This document shows, in pieces, positions 47,702 to 57,702 of a stretch of DNA of 64,000 nucleotides. Source of the stretch: Pseudomonas hunanensis (GTDB lineage: Bacteria; Pseudomonadota; Gammaproteobacteria; Pseudomonadales; Pseudomonadaceae); NCBI RefSeq assembly GCF_013393325.1, contig NZ_QJRC01000080.1, positions 62,001 to 126,000 of the forward strand, written 5' to 3'. The notes under the pieces are model-generated. The model was not told where the DNA came from and ran no database searches. It saw only the letters and a list, made by a program, of their open reading frames with translations. The first letter of the stretch is position 1, and each line of letters starts with the position of its first letter. The translations under genes and the position numbers were made by a program.

Positions 47702-48823
47702 CTAGCGGATGAACACCTGGGGCGTCGTGGTAGACATGTCACCACCCGGCAACTTGATGTTCTTCACTTTCTCCAACGTTTCCGGGTTGAACACCGCCAG
47801 GTCGTTGAAGGTGCCGCCCAGGTACAGTTTGTCGCCCTTCTTGTCGAAGGTGACGCAGTAGTAAGTGTGCTCCAGGTTAGCCGCCTTGATCAGCTTGCGC
47901 TGTTTGATGTCGTACTTGGCCAGGCGGTTGAGCACGCCGTAGATCTGGTTCGGGTCCTTGGGCGAGCGCAGGCCGGTGAAGTACAACTCAGTCAGGTCGG
48001 CGAACTCCTGGGTGTGGGTCTTGCCGGTCTTCAGGTCGACGCTCAGGTAGCCATACAGCGGCTCGGCGGTGGCCGGGTCCTGCTTGTCGTCCTTGAACTT
48101 GGCAATGGTGTACAGCATGGTGAACTCGTGGCGCGGGCTCTGGTGCGGCCAGAAGTACAGCACGTCCGGGGCGCTGTAGCCCTTGCGGTTCCAGTTGCGC
48201 AACGGCAGGGCCACTGTGTATTTGCCGGTCTTCACGTCCATTTTGTAGATGTCCGGCCCTGCGACGAACAGGCTGCCATCGTCAGCGGCGCGCATCAGGT
48301 ACACCTGGCGCGGCATCGGGAAGGTACGCACCGGCTTGGCCTGCAGGCCATCGGCGGTGCTGAACACCTCCAGCCGCGGCGGTTTGACCACGTAATGGTC
48401 GTTCAGCATCTGGGTCGGGTTGACCGTGGCGTACACTTCCTTGCCATCGGGGCTGATGGCGAACGAGTACATCGACCGGCCGACTTCGCCTGCCACGCTG
48501 GACAGGTTGGCGCGGAAGGTGTTCTTGCAGGTGTCCAGGTCGATACCGTAGATGTCGCCGTAGTGGTTGTTGAGCACGTAGGCGGTGCGGTTGTCCGGCG
48601 CCATCATTGCGGTGCCAGGGCCGAACTTGTCGGGCATCTGGCAGCTTTTGTAGACCGTGTCACTGGCCACATCGACCACATGCAGGTTGTTCGGGTAGTT
48701 GGTCACGATCATGTATTCGTGGCCAGCCTTCAGTGCCGGCCCGGTGTCGTCGGCCTGTACCAGCCCGGCGCAGGCCGTGGCGGCGATGGTGAGCGCAAGT
48801 TGCGCGCAGCGTCCAGCTTTCAT
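47702..48823 (-). CDS. qhpB: Quinohemoprotein amine dehydrogenase beta subunit
   Basis: 373 residues from the ATG at 48823 (AAGGGGA 8 bp upstream). The signal peptide is about residues 1-24. YVTN/WD-type seven-bladed beta-propeller repeats follow ([47 protein letters not shown]). It forms part of the periplasmic alpha-beta-gamma QHNDH complex that oxidises primary amines. It is the last structural gene of the operon. Confidence 0.93.
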   Translation of the reverse strand: MKAGRCAQLALTIAATACAGLVQADDTGPALKAGHEYMIVTNYPNNLHVVDVASDTVYKSCQMPDKFGPGTAMMAPDNRTAYVLNNHYGDIYGIDLDTCKNTFRANLSSVAGEVGRSMYSFAISPDGKEVYATVNPTQMLNDHYVVKPPRLEVFSTADGLQAKPVRTFPMPRQVYLMRAADDGSLFVAGPDIYKMDVKTGKYTVALPLRNWNRKGYSAPDVLYFWPHQSPRHEFTMLYTIAKFKDDKQDPATAEPLYGYLSVDLKTGKTHTQEFADLTELYFTGLRSPKDPNQIYGVLNRLAKYDIKQRKLIKAANLEHTYYCVTFDKKGDKLYLGGTFNDLAVFNPETLEKVKNIKLPGGDMSTTTPQVFIR

Positions 48824-48854
48824 GCGGTTTCCCCTTGTCATTCTTGTTGGGCCG

Positions 48855-49178
48855 TCACTTGTCTTTCGGGAACACGGTGCCGAGGTTGCGCCAGTCGTCC
48901 GCCGAGTTGGTCGCCTGGGCGTTCCAGTCCTGGTAGGTGCTCATCATGTCCGGCACCTGGGCTGGCCACCAGCAAGGGTCGGAGCAGCCATACAGGTCGG
49001 CCTCCATCGGTTGGCACAACGAGCTGACGCCGCCAAAGGCATCCACTTCCCAGCCCGGGTCGGTGGTGGCCGTGCAGCCTGCCACCGCGCTCATGGCCAT
49101 CACTTCTTCGACACGGTCTTCGGCGGCGGCCTGCTCCAGGATGCGCGCCTTGTTGTTCAGGGGCTTCAAGTGCTTCAT
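48855..49178 (-). CDS. qhpC: Quinohemoprotein amine dehydrogenase gamma subunit (CTQ-bearing)
   Basis: 107 residues: a 28-residue leader ([20 protein letters not shown]... ending VMA), then a 79-residue mature chain starting MSAVAGC. Using that numbering, all the known modified positions are present: thioether crosslinks Cys7-Glu16, Cys27-Asp33 and Cys41-Asp49, and Cys37 with Trp43 for cysteine tryptophylquinone (CTQ). The leader is not a Sec signal; in Paracoccus it is needed by the QhpD radical enzyme and is removed by QhpE. It starts 1 bp after the qhpD stop and 31 bp before qhpB. Confidence 0.96.
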   Translation of the reverse strand: MKHLKPLNNKARILEQAAAEDRVEEVMAMSAVAGCTATTDPGWEVDAFGGVSSLCQPMEADLYGCSDPCWWPAQVPDMMSTYQDWNAQATNSADDWRNLGTVFPKDK

Positions 49179-49179
49179 G

Positions 49180-50610
49180 TCAGTGCGCCTTCCGCGGGGT
49201 GATGTAGCGATCGATGAAGGCCGGGTTGGCGGCCATGATGCGGCTGTAGACTTCGATGCCGAAGTCCACCCAGTCGCGCATCAGTTCGCAATAGTGGTAG
49301 GTCGGGTGCTGCGGGTCGCCGTAGCGTGCATAGCTTTCGTGGTAGCAGCCGCCCGAGCACAGGTTGCGGATGCGGCAGCTTTCACAGCCGGTGTTGCTAC
49401 GGTCCAGGCGTTGCGACAGGAAGTCGTTGAGCTGCGCCTGCTTCACCCCTTGGTGCACATTGCCGAAGGTCGGCAGGCTGGAGCCGGTGAAGCGGTGGCA
49501 CAAGTTCAGCTCGCCCTCGTGGTCAACCGCCAGCATCTTCAGCCCGGCGCCACACGGCAGGGCCTTCTTGTGGCCTTCGTGGATGTCGGTGATCAACTGG
49601 TGCAGGTTGGAGAAACCGATGTTGCGGTGCTCCAGCGCCGCCTCCAGGTAACGCCGGCCGAGGGCCTTCATGTTGGCGAACACCTGCACCAGCTCTTCGC
49701 TCGTGAGGTTGAAATCGGCCATGTCGCCCGAGGTCACCGGGGCAAAGCCGACTTCGGCGAAGCCCATTTCATTGAACAAGTGGTTCCAGATGGTTTCGAC
49801 ATCGGTAATGCCACGGGTCAGCGTGACCCGCGCGCCCACCGGGCGGCTGGTGTAGCGCGACAGCAGCAGGTCGGCCTTGCGCCGCACCACGTCATAGGTG
49901 CCCTGCCCACCCACGGTGATGCGGTTGCGGTCGTGCACGGTCTTGGGGCCGTCGATGCTGATCGACAGGCCGAAACGGTGGGCGTTGAGCCAGTCGATGA
50001 TTTCTTCGGTCAGCAAGGTGGCGTTGGTGGTCATGATGAACTCCACCTGCTTGCCCGCCTCGGCGAAACGCCGTTCGCAGTAAGCCACCATGTGCTCGAT
50101 CAACGGCCGGTTGGACAGTGGCTCGCCACCGAAGAACACCACACTGTAGCGCTCCTCGTTGGGCGATTCCTTGAGCAGCATCTCCACCGAGGCCTCGGCG
50201 GTGGCGGTGCTCATCTTCTTGCCGGCGGAAGGCTTGTCCAGGTCTTCCTTGTAGCAATAAGTGCAGCTGAGGTTGCAGCCAGTGTTGACGTTCAGAACCA
50301 CGGTGTTAAGCGCGGTGCGTTCGACCTGCTTCAGGGCGATTTCCGGGGTCAGCGGCGAGCCGTCGCTGACCAGCTCCAGCGCGATCAGCTCGCGCAGGGT
50401 GTCCTGGATATCGTCGCCGGCAAACTGCTGGCCAAGGCGCTGCATCAGCTCCTCGGCCGAGCAGCCTTGCTGGCGCAAAGCGTCGATGATGCTGCCGGTC
50501 ACCGCATCGGTGGCAAACAGCGAGCTGCTGGGAATATGGAACAGCATGCGGTCGGCATCGACCTGCACTTCGTGCAGGTTACGCTCGACCAGGTTCAGTA
50601 GTACGCCCAT
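49180..50610 (-). CDS. qhpD: Radical-SAM/SPASM maturase forming thioether crosslinks
   Basis: 476 residues with GGGAGG 6 bp upstream. The radical SAM cluster is at Cys112, Cys116, Cys119 (CNLSCTYC); GGEPL binds SAM. A C-terminal SPASM domain (~370-440) has [24 protein letters not shown] and later Cys. It installs the three Cys-to-Asp/Glu thioether bonds in the QhpC leader-bearing precursor. Located between qhpA and qhpC. Confidence 0.95.
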   Translation of the reverse strand: MGVLLNLVERNLHEVQVDADRMLFHIPSSSLFATDAVTGSIIDALRQQGCSAEELMQRLGQQFAGDDIQDTLRELIALELVSDGSPLTPEIALKQVERTALNTVVLNVNTGCNLSCTYCYKEDLDKPSAGKKMSTATAEASVEMLLKESPNEERYSVVFFGGEPLSNRPLIEHMVAYCERRFAEAGKQVEFIMTTNATLLTEEIIDWLNAHRFGLSISIDGPKTVHDRNRITVGGQGTYDVVRRKADLLLSRYTSRPVGARVTLTRGITDVETIWNHLFNEMGFAEVGFAPVTSGDMADFNLTSEELVQVFANMKALGRRYLEAALEHRNIGFSNLHQLITDIHEGHKKALPCGAGLKMLAVDHEGELNLCHRFTGSSLPTFGNVHQGVKQAQLNDFLSQRLDRSNTGCESCRIRNLCSGGCYHESYARYGDPQHPTYHYCELMRDWVDFGIEVYSRIMAANPAFIDRYITPRKAH

Positions 50611-50658
50611 GGCGACCTCCCGATAATCGATCCGTTGGAAAACCGTTGCGCCCTGCCG

Positions 50659-52224
50659 TTATGGCAGCGGCGGGTTGTTCCAGCGCTGTACGGTGACGAT
50701 CATGTGCCCTTCGCCGGTCTGGCCACCGTCGGCCAGCGTGGCGATGACTTTCAAGTTACCGGCGTTGTTGGTCATCATCTTGCGCTCGGGGTTGGGCCCG
50801 GCACCGCCTGGTACGAACACGCCATCAGCCTGCATCTGCCCGGCGAACTTGACGTCTTCGTCCTCGACCGCACGCTCGTTGAACGGCTCGACCTTCCAGG
50901 TGGCCGGCAGGTAGCCGATGCGCAGCGGTTGGCCGCTGGCGTCTTTACCCCAGGCTTCGGCCTCGAAGCGGCCCTGCACTTTCGGCACCGAAGCGCCGTT
51001 CTCGCCAATGCGGGCGATGGAGAACGCCGGCACCACCTTCACTTCCTCGACCTTGTCGTAGACCGCCAGGTTGACACCTTTGAGCGCGCCCACCGCAACC
51101 TCGCGCTGGCCAGGCTTGGCGTCTGCCGCCGCGCGGGCCTTGACCCGTACCAGGGTCGGGGTTTGCTCCAGCACCTCGGTCACTTCCACCCCTGCACCCA
51201 AGTCGGGCTTGCCGTCCAGGCCGCTACCCACCAGGGTGATCTCGCTTTCGCCGCCGGCCTTGATGAATGCCGGCTGAACCGCCAGCAGGCGCGCCTTGCC
51301 TTCCTTCGCCGCCGTAAAGTCCAGGCCACGCTCATCGTGGTCGGCTTCGAACATACGGCCTTTCATCTCGCCATCCAGCGCGGCGAACACCTGGCGCAGG
51401 TTGGCATCGCCGACCTTGACGTTGCCACGCCACTCATAGCCGTTGTAGAGGATCGCCGTGCCGCTGCCGTTGAACGGCGTGCCGTCGGCGTAAGCGCCCT
51501 TGACCTCGACCTTGAAGGTATCGCCCTCCCCAGCCGTGACGCTCATCACCCCACGTACGTCGCCCTTGGCCAGCATATGGCCGCTGAATACCCACTGCCC
51601 CGGCAGTGCGTCTGCCTTGGGTTTGGCCTTCTGCCATTCGGCCCAGGCTGCGCTTTCCATCGGGAAGCGCTTGGCAAGCTCCGGCACCACTTGTTGCAGG
51701 GCAATCGGCAGCCAGTCGCGGTCACGCGCCTGGGCCTGGTACTCAAGGGACGGCCATTGGCCAAGGTGGAAGTTGACCAGGTGCTCCCACTCCTTGGCCG
51801 GGCGCCGTTGCAAGGCGACGCGGGCACCGGAGTGGCAACGGCCACAGGTCTCGCTGAGCTGGGTGTCGAAGTGCTCGACGGTATTGAGCCGGCGCTCCAT
51901 GGCGTAACGCACGCCATCGGTTTCGCTGGGCGCCAGGCCCTGCTTGTCGGCCAGGTACTTGACCAGCGTGCGACGGTCGTCGTCACTGATCTGCAGGCCG
52001 TGCATCACCTGCATGCGGGCAATGCTCATCAGCCAGCCTTCCGGCGTCTTGCGCTGGTGGCTGATGCGGCTATAGGTGTCGTTGCCTTCGGGGATATGGC
52101 ACCCCATGCACTTGTTCTGCAACAGGCTCGGGCCCTGCTCGGCCGCCATGGCCTGGGTGCTCAGCAGCGCGGCGGCGACCAGCGCCAGTTTGCCCGCATG
52201 CCGCCGGAGTCGAGTCGTCTTCAA
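50659..52224 (-). CDS. qhpA: Quinohemoprotein amine dehydrogenase alpha subunit (diheme)
   Basis: 521 residues. The chosen start is TTG at 52224, with a good GGAGG 7 bp upstream and a clear signal peptide after it (KTTRLRRHAGKLALVAAALL...AMAA). The frame continues to 52287 but without those features. Two c-heme motifs are CMGCH and CGRCH in the N-terminal third. The C-terminal beta domains are typical for the alpha subunit. Electrons from CTQ pass through the two hemes to an external acceptor. It is the first gene of qhpADCB. Confidence 0.95.
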   Translation of the reverse strand: MKTTRLRRHAGKLALVAAALLSTQAMAAEQGPSLLQNKCMGCHIPEGNDTYSRISHQRKTPEGWLMSIARMQVMHGLQISDDDRRTLVKYLADKQGLAPSETDGVRYAMERRLNTVEHFDTQLSETCGRCHSGARVALQRRPAKEWEHLVNFHLGQWPSLEYQAQARDRDWLPIALQQVVPELAKRFPMESAAWAEWQKAKPKADALPGQWVFSGHMLAKGDVRGVMSVTAGEGDTFKVEVKGAYADGTPFNGSGTAILYNGYEWRGNVKVGDANLRQVFAALDGEMKGRMFEADHDERGLDFTAAKEGKARLLAVQPAFIKAGGESEITLVGSGLDGKPDLGAGVEVTEVLEQTPTLVRVKARAAADAKPGQREVAVGALKGVNLAVYDKVEEVKVVPAFSIARIGENGASVPKVQGRFEAEAWGKDASGQPLRIGYLPATWKVEPFNERAVEDEDVKFAGQMQADGVFVPGGAGPNPERKMMTNNAGNLKVIATLADGGQTGEGHMIVTVQRWNNPPLP

Positions 52225-52300
52225 GGTCAGACCTCCACGGTTGTTGTTCTTATCGTTTTCGCACGCTTTGGTACAGCAGGTGTGCATGTGACAGTTGTGA

Positions 52301-52317
52301 TACAGGAACTGTGCCAG
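52301..52317 (-). promoter_or_regulatory. Candidate sigma-54 promoter of qhpA
   Basis: On the minus strand CTGGCACAGTTCCTGTA gives a perfect -24 TGGCAC but a weaker -12 (CTGT instead of TTGC). GG-N10-GT spacing is right, and a start near 52290 would leave a ~65-nt leader. An overlapping ACAGTT-N10-AACTGT dyad is also present. Confidence 0.4.
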
Positions 52318-52414
52318 GTGCTGTAAAAGCGTTGCCTTTCAACCTTTTAGGCAGTTTCCGGGGCTTGGCCAGCAGCACGGATGGCCAATTGCAGCGTGCC
52401 ATTTCGCGACAGGG

Positions 52415-52495
52415 TGTTTCAGGTTGAGACAACACCTGACATGCCGGCTGCTGGCCCTGAGAGCCGCTGTTTCACCACCGTCTCACACCGTCTCA
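52415..52495. promoter_or_regulatory. Putative upstream activator sites of the QHNDH sigma-54 regulator
   Basis: A dyad TGTTTCA-N3-TGAGACA at 52415-52431, and two perfect tandem copies of CACCGTCTCA at 52476-52485 and 52486-52495 (one helical turn). Both contain the TCTCA/TGAGA half. They lie 85-170 bp upstream of the peaE -24/-12 and a similar distance from the qhpA promoter on the other side, the usual place for sigma-54 enhancer-binding protein sites. The regulator encoded at 59429-61339 is the candidate. Confidence 0.5.
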
Positions 52496-52580
52496 TTGTG
52501 CAACAGCGCACCCTTGCAAACCGAACCTTGCGTCACGGCAAAACCCAGTCAGCTCAAGGCCTTGCCGCCATCTGCCCAGG

Positions 52581-52596
52581 TTGGCACGGCCATTGC
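52581..52596 (+). promoter_or_regulatory. Sigma-54 promoter of peaE
   Basis: TTGGCACGGCCATTGC: TGGCACG-N4-TTGC with GG-N10-GC spacing, close to consensus. It would start about 30 bp upstream of the peaE start codon. Confidence 0.75.
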
Positions 52597-52636
52597 GCCG
52601 GTGCCCGCCACATCCAATGACAAGAGGCACCGTCCC

Positions 52637-54130
52637 ATGCTTTCCGAACTGCCCATCCTGCCCGCCACCCGCGCCTTTCTCGAACGCAAGCTAAAGATGC
52701 GCATCGGCGCCGAGTGGCAGGACGCCGCCAGCGGTCGCACCCTGTCGTTCCGCAACCCGGCCACCGGCGAAGTGCTGGGTGAAGTGCCCGCCGCCGAGGC
52801 CGAGGATGTCGACCGCGCCGTGCGCGCCGCCCGTCAAGCCTTCGATGATTCGCCCTGGAGCCGCCTGCGTCCGCGCGAGCGGCAAAACCTGTTGTGGCGC
52901 CTGGCCGACCTGATGGAGCGCGACGCCCGCCAGCTGGCCGAACTGGAATGCCTGAACAACGGCAAGAGCGCCGCCGTCGCCCAGGTGATGGACGTGCAAC
53001 TGGCCATCGACTTCCTGCGCTACATGGCCGGTTGGGCCACCAAGATCGAGGGTAGCACCGTCGAAGCCTCCATGCCGCTGATGCCCAACGACCAGTTCCA
53101 TGGTTTCGTGCGCCGCGAGGCGGTGGGTGTGGTCGGCGCCATCGTCGCCTGGAACTTCCCGCTGCTGCTGGCCTGCTGGAAACTCGGCCCAGCCCTGGCC
53201 ACCGGTTGCACCGTGGTGCTCAAGCCCGCCGATGAAACCCCACTGAGCGTGCTCAAGCTGGCAGAACTGGTAGACGAAGCCGGCTACCCGGCAGGCGTTT
53301 TCAACGTAATCACCGGTACAGGCCTGAACGCGGGCGCTGCGCTCAGTCGCCACCCTGGGGTGGACAAGCTGACCTTCACCGGCTCGACCGAAGTCGGCAA
53401 GCTGATCGGCAAGGCGGCCATGGACAACATGACCCGCGTCACCCTGGAGCTGGGCGGCAAGTCGCCGACCATCGTCATGCCCGACGCCAACCTGCAGGAA
53501 GCCGCAGCCGGTGCGGCCACGGCAATCTTCTTCAACCAGGGCCAGGTGTGCTGCGCGGGCTCGCGGCTGTATGTGCACCGCAAGCACTTCGACAACGTGG
53601 TGGCCGACATCGCCGGCATCGCCAATGGCATGAAACTGGGCAACGGGCTGGACCCAGCGGTGCAGATGGGCCCGCTGATCTCGGCCAAGCAGCAGGACCG
53701 CGTCACCGGCTACATCGAGCTTGGCCGCGAACTGGGCGCGACCATCGCCTGTGGCGGTGAAGGCTTCGGGCCGGGTTACTTCGTCAAGCCGACGGTGATT
53801 GTCGATGTCGACCAGCGCCACCGCCTGGTACAAGAAGAAATCTTCGGGCCGGTGCTGGTGGCAATGCCGTTCGATGACATCGACGAAGTGATCGGCATGG
53901 CCAACGACAACCCCTATGGCCTGGGCGCAAGCATCTGGTCCAACGACCTGGCCGCCGTGCACCGCATGATCCCGCGCATCAAGTCGGGTTCGGTATGGGT
54001 CAACTGCCACAGCGCACTGGACCCGGCACTGCCGTTTGGTGGCTACAAGATGTCTGGCGTTGGTCGCGAGATGGGCGCAGCAGCCATCGAGCATTACACC
54101 GAGCTCAAATCGGTGCTGATCAAGCTCTGA
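52637..54130 (+). CDS. peaE: Aldehyde dehydrogenase, phenylacetaldehyde/amine pathway type
   Basis: 497 residues from the ATG at 52637; the frame extends to 52424 into the promoter region. ALDH with general base Glu in TLELGGKSP and catalytic Cys305 (NQGQVCCAG), NAD site AWNFPLLLACWKLGPAL, and GSTEVGK. It is divergent from the QHNDH operon and sigma-54 controlled. It oxidises the aldehyde released by QHNDH, for example phenylacetaldehyde from 2-phenylethylamine in the P. putida U pea pathway, from which the symbol is taken. Confidence 0.9.
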   Translation: MLSELPILPATRAFLERKLKMRIGAEWQDAASGRTLSFRNPATGEVLGEVPAAEAEDVDRAVRAARQAFDDSPWSRLRPRERQNLLWRLADLMERDARQLAELECLNNGKSAAVAQVMDVQLAIDFLRYMAGWATKIEGSTVEASMPLMPNDQFHGFVRREAVGVVGAIVAWNFPLLLACWKLGPALATGCTVVLKPADETPLSVLKLAELVDEAGYPAGVFNVITGTGLNAGAALSRHPGVDKLTFTGSTEVGKLIGKAAMDNMTRVTLELGGKSPTIVMPDANLQEAAAGAATAIFFNQGQVCCAGSRLYVHRKHFDNVVADIAGIANGMKLGNGLDPAVQMGPLISAKQQDRVTGYIELGRELGATIACGGEGFGPGYFVKPTVIVDVDQRHRLVQEEIFGPVLVAMPFDDIDEVIGMANDNPYGLGASIWSNDLAAVHRMIPRIKSGSVWVNCHSALDPALPFGGYKMSGVGREMGAAAIEHYTELKSVLIKL

Positions 54131-54145
54131 TCATTTACCTGTAGA

Positions 54146-54237
54146 GGCCTCTTCGCGGGCTCGTCCGCTCCCACAGGATCACCACAAGCCGGAAAACTGT
54201 GGGTCCCTGTGGGAGCGGGTTTACCCGCGAAAGGGCC
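54146..54237. repeat. REP-like inverted repeat pair
   Basis: GGCCTCTTCGCGGGCTCGTC and a reverse copy around TGTGGGAGCGGGTTTACCCG, between peaE and the porin gene. Confidence 0.75.
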
Positions 54238-54282
54238 GGCCCAGGCAACTAAAAACAACAATAAAAACCATGGAGCAAACCC

Positions 54283-55596
54283 ATGAGGCACACACTCGCC
54301 TGCACTTTGGCCCTGCTGGTGGCCGCACCCGCCAGCCAAGCCTACGAGCTCTACAACCACAACGGCACCACCCTCAACGCCGACCTCGAAGCCCTGTTCG
54401 GTGTGTTCCACAGCGACGAAAGCTTCAACCAGGCCGGCAACCGCCAGCCCGGCAGCACCGCCTGGCAAGAAGGCTACGTCAAATATGGCCTTAGCGGCAG
54501 CCAGGCCCTGGCCGACAGTGGCGCCCTCTACGGGGCCGTCAACCTGCTCAGTTCCGCCACCTGGGGCGATGGCGATGCCGCCGGCCTGACCCTGGGCGAC
54601 GAACGCCGCACCGCCATCGAAGACCTGTACCTGGGTTGGCGCTCGGCCAACCTGTTCCCGGCCCTGGGCGAAGACGGCGTGGACATTTCAGGCGGTCGCC
54701 AGGTAGTGACATTGGGCGATGGTTTTCTGATCCAGGGCGACCCGGTGAACCTGGGCAAGGTCGACCTGGGCGCCAACTTCGATCGCGGCGGCGCCTACTA
54801 CCTGGCCGCCCGTAAAGCCTTCGACCGCACCGCCGTGCTGCGCCTGGGCGGCAAGCAGGGCTGGCGCGGCGACCTGATGTGGCTGAAGTCCGACAACCAC
54901 TACCAGGCCGATACCTCGCTGGCGGTAGCCAATTTGGAACACGTCGCCGACGCCGGCACCGTGGGCCTCAGCTGGATCCGCGGCCTGGACGTGGACCAAC
55001 GCTACGCGCAAATCATGGGCCTGGAACACCGCGACGGCATGGACACCGCCAGCCTGCGCGGGCGCGGCAACCTGGGCGTGAAGGACCTGGAACTGGCCGC
55101 CGAGTACGTGAGCCAGGACAAGACCGGTGGGCGCGAGAATGCCTGGTACCTGGAAGGCAACTGGACCTTCTCCGAATTGCCCTGGTCACCGACTGCCACC
55201 TACCGCTACAGCCGCTTCTCCGAAGGCTTCGACCCACTGTTCTATGGCCTGAGCCGAGGCTATGGCACCTGGTTCCAGGGTGAAGTAGCGGCCAACTATG
55301 CCGGGCCGTTCAACAAGAACAGCCAGGTGCACCATGTGGCGCTGAAAGGCAAGCCACGGGACAACCTGGCCGTCGGCGCGCTGTACTTCGACTTCGATAC
55401 GCTGGACACGGATCAGGGCAACCTCGGCGGGCGTGAGCTGGACCTGTACGTGGAATGGATGGTCAACGAGCACCTGCTGATCAGCCCGTTGGTGGGGTTC
55501 TATAAGCCGGAGCGCAGTGCGAACAACGGCGGCACGCAATTGGGTGGGCGGGATACGGGGGCCTACATGCAACTGATTGTCGGGACCTTTTTTTGA
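54283..55596 (+). CDS. Outer-membrane beta-barrel porin of the amine locus
   Basis: 437 residues from an ATG with GGAG 7 bp upstream. Signal peptide MRHTLACTLALLVAAPASQA. The mature part is made of alternating beta-strands with aromatic belts, ending in LIVGTFF (terminal Phe, as in outer-membrane proteins). It resembles alginate-export/DUF1302-type channels. Position after peaE suggests substrate or product passage for amine catabolism (inference). Confidence 0.8.
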   Translation: MRHTLACTLALLVAAPASQAYELYNHNGTTLNADLEALFGVFHSDESFNQAGNRQPGSTAWQEGYVKYGLSGSQALADSGALYGAVNLLSSATWGDGDAAGLTLGDERRTAIEDLYLGWRSANLFPALGEDGVDISGGRQVVTLGDGFLIQGDPVNLGKVDLGANFDRGGAYYLAARKAFDRTAVLRLGGKQGWRGDLMWLKSDNHYQADTSLAVANLEHVADAGTVGLSWIRGLDVDQRYAQIMGLEHRDGMDTASLRGRGNLGVKDLELAAEYVSQDKTGGRENAWYLEGNWTFSELPWSPTATYRYSRFSEGFDPLFYGLSRGYGTWFQGEVAANYAGPFNKNSQVHHVALKGKPRDNLAVGALYFDFDTLDTDQGNLGGRELDLYVEWMVNEHLLISPLVGFYKPERSANNGGTQLGGRDTGAYMQLIVGTFF

Positions 55597-55607
55597 CTCT
55601 GCAGCCT

Positions 55608-55732
55608 GGGGCTGCTTCGCAGCCCTTTCGCGACGCAAGGCCGCTCCTACACAAGTACAGCGCAAGCATCACAGGCGATGTTGTACCTGTGTAGGAGCGG
55701 CCTTGTGTCGCGATGGGCCGCAAAGCGGCCCC
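55608..55732. repeat. REP pair downstream of the porin and qhpG
   Basis: Two inverted REP copies sharing GGCCGCTCCTACA/TGTAGGAGCGGCC and GGGGCTGC stems. It separates the convergent porin and qhpG genes and may act as bidirectional terminator. Confidence 0.9.
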
Positions 55733-55739
55733 GGCCATC

Positions 55740-57032
55740 TCAAGCCAACCCCTGCTCCACCAGCCACCGCCGCACCATCATCTGCTGCTCACCCGGTAAG
55801 CCCGACAAAACCGCCCCAATTGCCAGGCCACCCAGCAACGCCCGTACCACAGGCGCCAACTCCACCCCCTGCAAATGCCACACCCCCAACGGCTGGTCCG
55901 CCGTCACCACCACCTCGGCCTCGTCCACCAGACCGTCGCGCAACACAGGCCGCCGTTCAACCCGCACGGCGCTCCAATCCGCGGCCGTATGCAAGGGCTG
56001 CGCATCCGGCCAGCCTTGGCGCCGAGCCCAAAATGGCTGCCCTACCCGCCCTTGCTCCTGCCCATAGAAATCCCGCCCAATGCGGGCAAATCGCAAAAAC
56101 AGCTGTTCGACCCGCTGCTGGTGAAACTGCCACGCCAACACCGCCCGCTCGGGCCGGCGCAGCAAGGTGTTGATCACCACCGGCGCCTGCAACGCCGAAG
56201 ACAGTGACTGGAAAATCCCGTTACCCGACAGCGGGTCAACGGCCATCGCCGCATCACCCACCCGTATCCAGTCATGCCCGACGCATTCGCCCGCCAGAAT
56301 GGCAGTACTGCTGCGTGCATGCACCTGTGCCGGCACCAACGCCTGATCGTCGAACAGCTCCGCGACCAACCCGCTGCGTGCCCGCAGCGTCGCGCAATAA
56401 TCGGCCAACCCGGCCTTACCCGGCAGGCCTGCAGCGTCCTGGGTGACTTGCCAGTAGCAACGGCCATCTGCCAGCCGCGCCATCCACGCCCAGCCATCCT
56501 CCAGGCTTTCCACTGCCGACGCAGGCGCGCCAGGGCTACCCTGCCAGACATTCAGCAGGCTGACTGTTTCCGGCCCGCGCAGGCGGTCTGCGGCCAGCGG
56601 TGCCTGGCGGCCTCGGGCCTCGACGAGAAAATCAGCCGTCAGCACTTGCCCATCGTCAAGACGCACATGATGACCGCCCTCGTGCACCACCTCGCGTACC
56701 CGCCCCTCGACCACGCTTACACCGGCACGCTGAAGATCGTTGCGCAGCGCCCGATCAAACCGTTGCCGATCCAGCAAGAACTCCTGGTTCATTCGCAGGT
56801 GCTGGCCATTCCAGTGCACCTGCCGGGTAGCCGGCGTGGCCGCCTGGCTCAAAGCACCGCCGAGGCCCGCATGCCGCAAGCCCTCCAGCACCCGTTGCGA
56901 AACCCCTTCAACAGCCGCGAAACGGCGCCACTGCGACACCACCGTCACGGTATAACCCAGCCGCCGCAGGCCTATGGCCGTGGCCGCACCCGCAGGGCCG
57001 GCACCCAACACCACAATGTGCGGTTCAGGCAT
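55740..57032 (-). CDS. qhpG: Flavoprotein monooxygenase of CTQ biogenesis
   Basis: 430 residues from the ATG at 57032. FAD-binding GAGPAGAATAIGLRRLGY at the N-terminus; GD motif in RVGDAAMAVDPLSGNGI. It resembles tryptophan-type halogenases/monooxygenases. In Paracoccus, QhpG hydroxylates the Trp of the crosslinked QhpC precursor. Its start codon lies within the last 8 bp of qhpE. Confidence 0.92.
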   Translation of the reverse strand: MPEPHIVVLGAGPAGAATAIGLRRLGYTVTVVSQWRRFAAVEGVSQRVLEGLRHAGLGGALSQAATPATRQVHWNGQHLRMNQEFLLDRQRFDRALRNDLQRAGVSVVEGRVREVVHEGGHHVRLDDGQVLTADFLVEARGRQAPLAADRLRGPETVSLLNVWQGSPGAPASAVESLEDGWAWMARLADGRCYWQVTQDAAGLPGKAGLADYCATLRARSGLVAELFDDQALVPAQVHARSSTAILAGECVGHDWIRVGDAAMAVDPLSGNGIFQSLSSALQAPVVINTLLRRPERAVLAWQFHQQRVEQLFLRFARIGRDFYGQEQGRVGQPFWARRQGWPDAQPLHTAADWSAVRVERRPVLRDGLVDEAEVVVTADQPLGVWHLQGVELAPVVRALLGGLAIGAVLSGLPGEQQMMVRRWLVEQGLA

Positions 57033-57702
57033 GGCTCGCCCCCCGTCGCTCTGGGCCTGAGAACGTCGCATGCTGACGCAACCACTCATGGATTCGCTGG
57101 CGATCCATGCCCGGCTCGGCACGCAGCAACGCCGCAATCCTACCGCTCAATGCCGCACAACCCAGGCTAGCGCCCGCTCTGCCGCCCGTCCCTACATAAC
57201 CGCCAAAGTCCGCCTGCCGGGTGCCCAGCCACGACCACTGGCCGGGCGCGCAACGTGCATCACCGGTCACCCGAATCACGCCTGGGTAGCTGGCTGGGAA
57301 TACGGGCCCGCCCTGTGCCGGGCTGGATGCACACAACACCACGCCCGCAGCCAAGGCCTCAGCGCAGGCCTGATGCAAAACCGGCCGGTCCTGCTGCAGG
57401 CCAAGGCTCAGGTTGACCAGCGTAGCCCCCGCTTCCACCAGCCACAGCAGCGCTGCCGCCACCTGCAAGGCACTGGTGCTGGCCTGGCCGCTGAACACCT
57501 GGGCCACCAGCAACGGCACAGGGCCAGCCTCCCGTTGCAAGCTGGCCAGCACGGCACCGCCATGCCCTAGCTCGTCGGGCAGCATTGCGCCTTCACGTAA
57601 CTGGCCGTCTTCCAGCCAGAAACGGCGGGCATCGAGCAAGCCGTTGGTTTGCTCCGGCGAGCAGCCACTGTCGATGACCCCAACGCGCACGTCAGTGCCC
57701 AT
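57025..57702 (-). CDS. qhpE: Subtilisin-like leader protease
   Basis: 225 residues from the ATG at 57702. Subtilase triad Asp11 (VGVIDSG), His47 (ELGHGGAV) and Ser179 (GASLGCAAL). No signal peptide, consistent with a cytoplasmic processing protease that removes the 28-residue leader of QhpC. It overlaps qhpF by 11 bp and qhpG by 8 bp. Confidence 0.92.
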   Translation of the reverse strand: MGTDVRVGVIDSGCSPEQTNGLLDARRFWLEDGQLREGAMLPDELGHGGAVLASLQREAGPVPLLVAQVFSGQASTSALQVAAALLWLVEAGATLVNLSLGLQQDRPVLHQACAEALAAGVVLCASSPAQGGPVFPASYPGVIRVTGDARCAPGQWSWLGTRQADFGGYVGTGGRAGASLGCAALSGRIAALLRAEPGMDRQRIHEWLRQHATFSGPERRGASHA

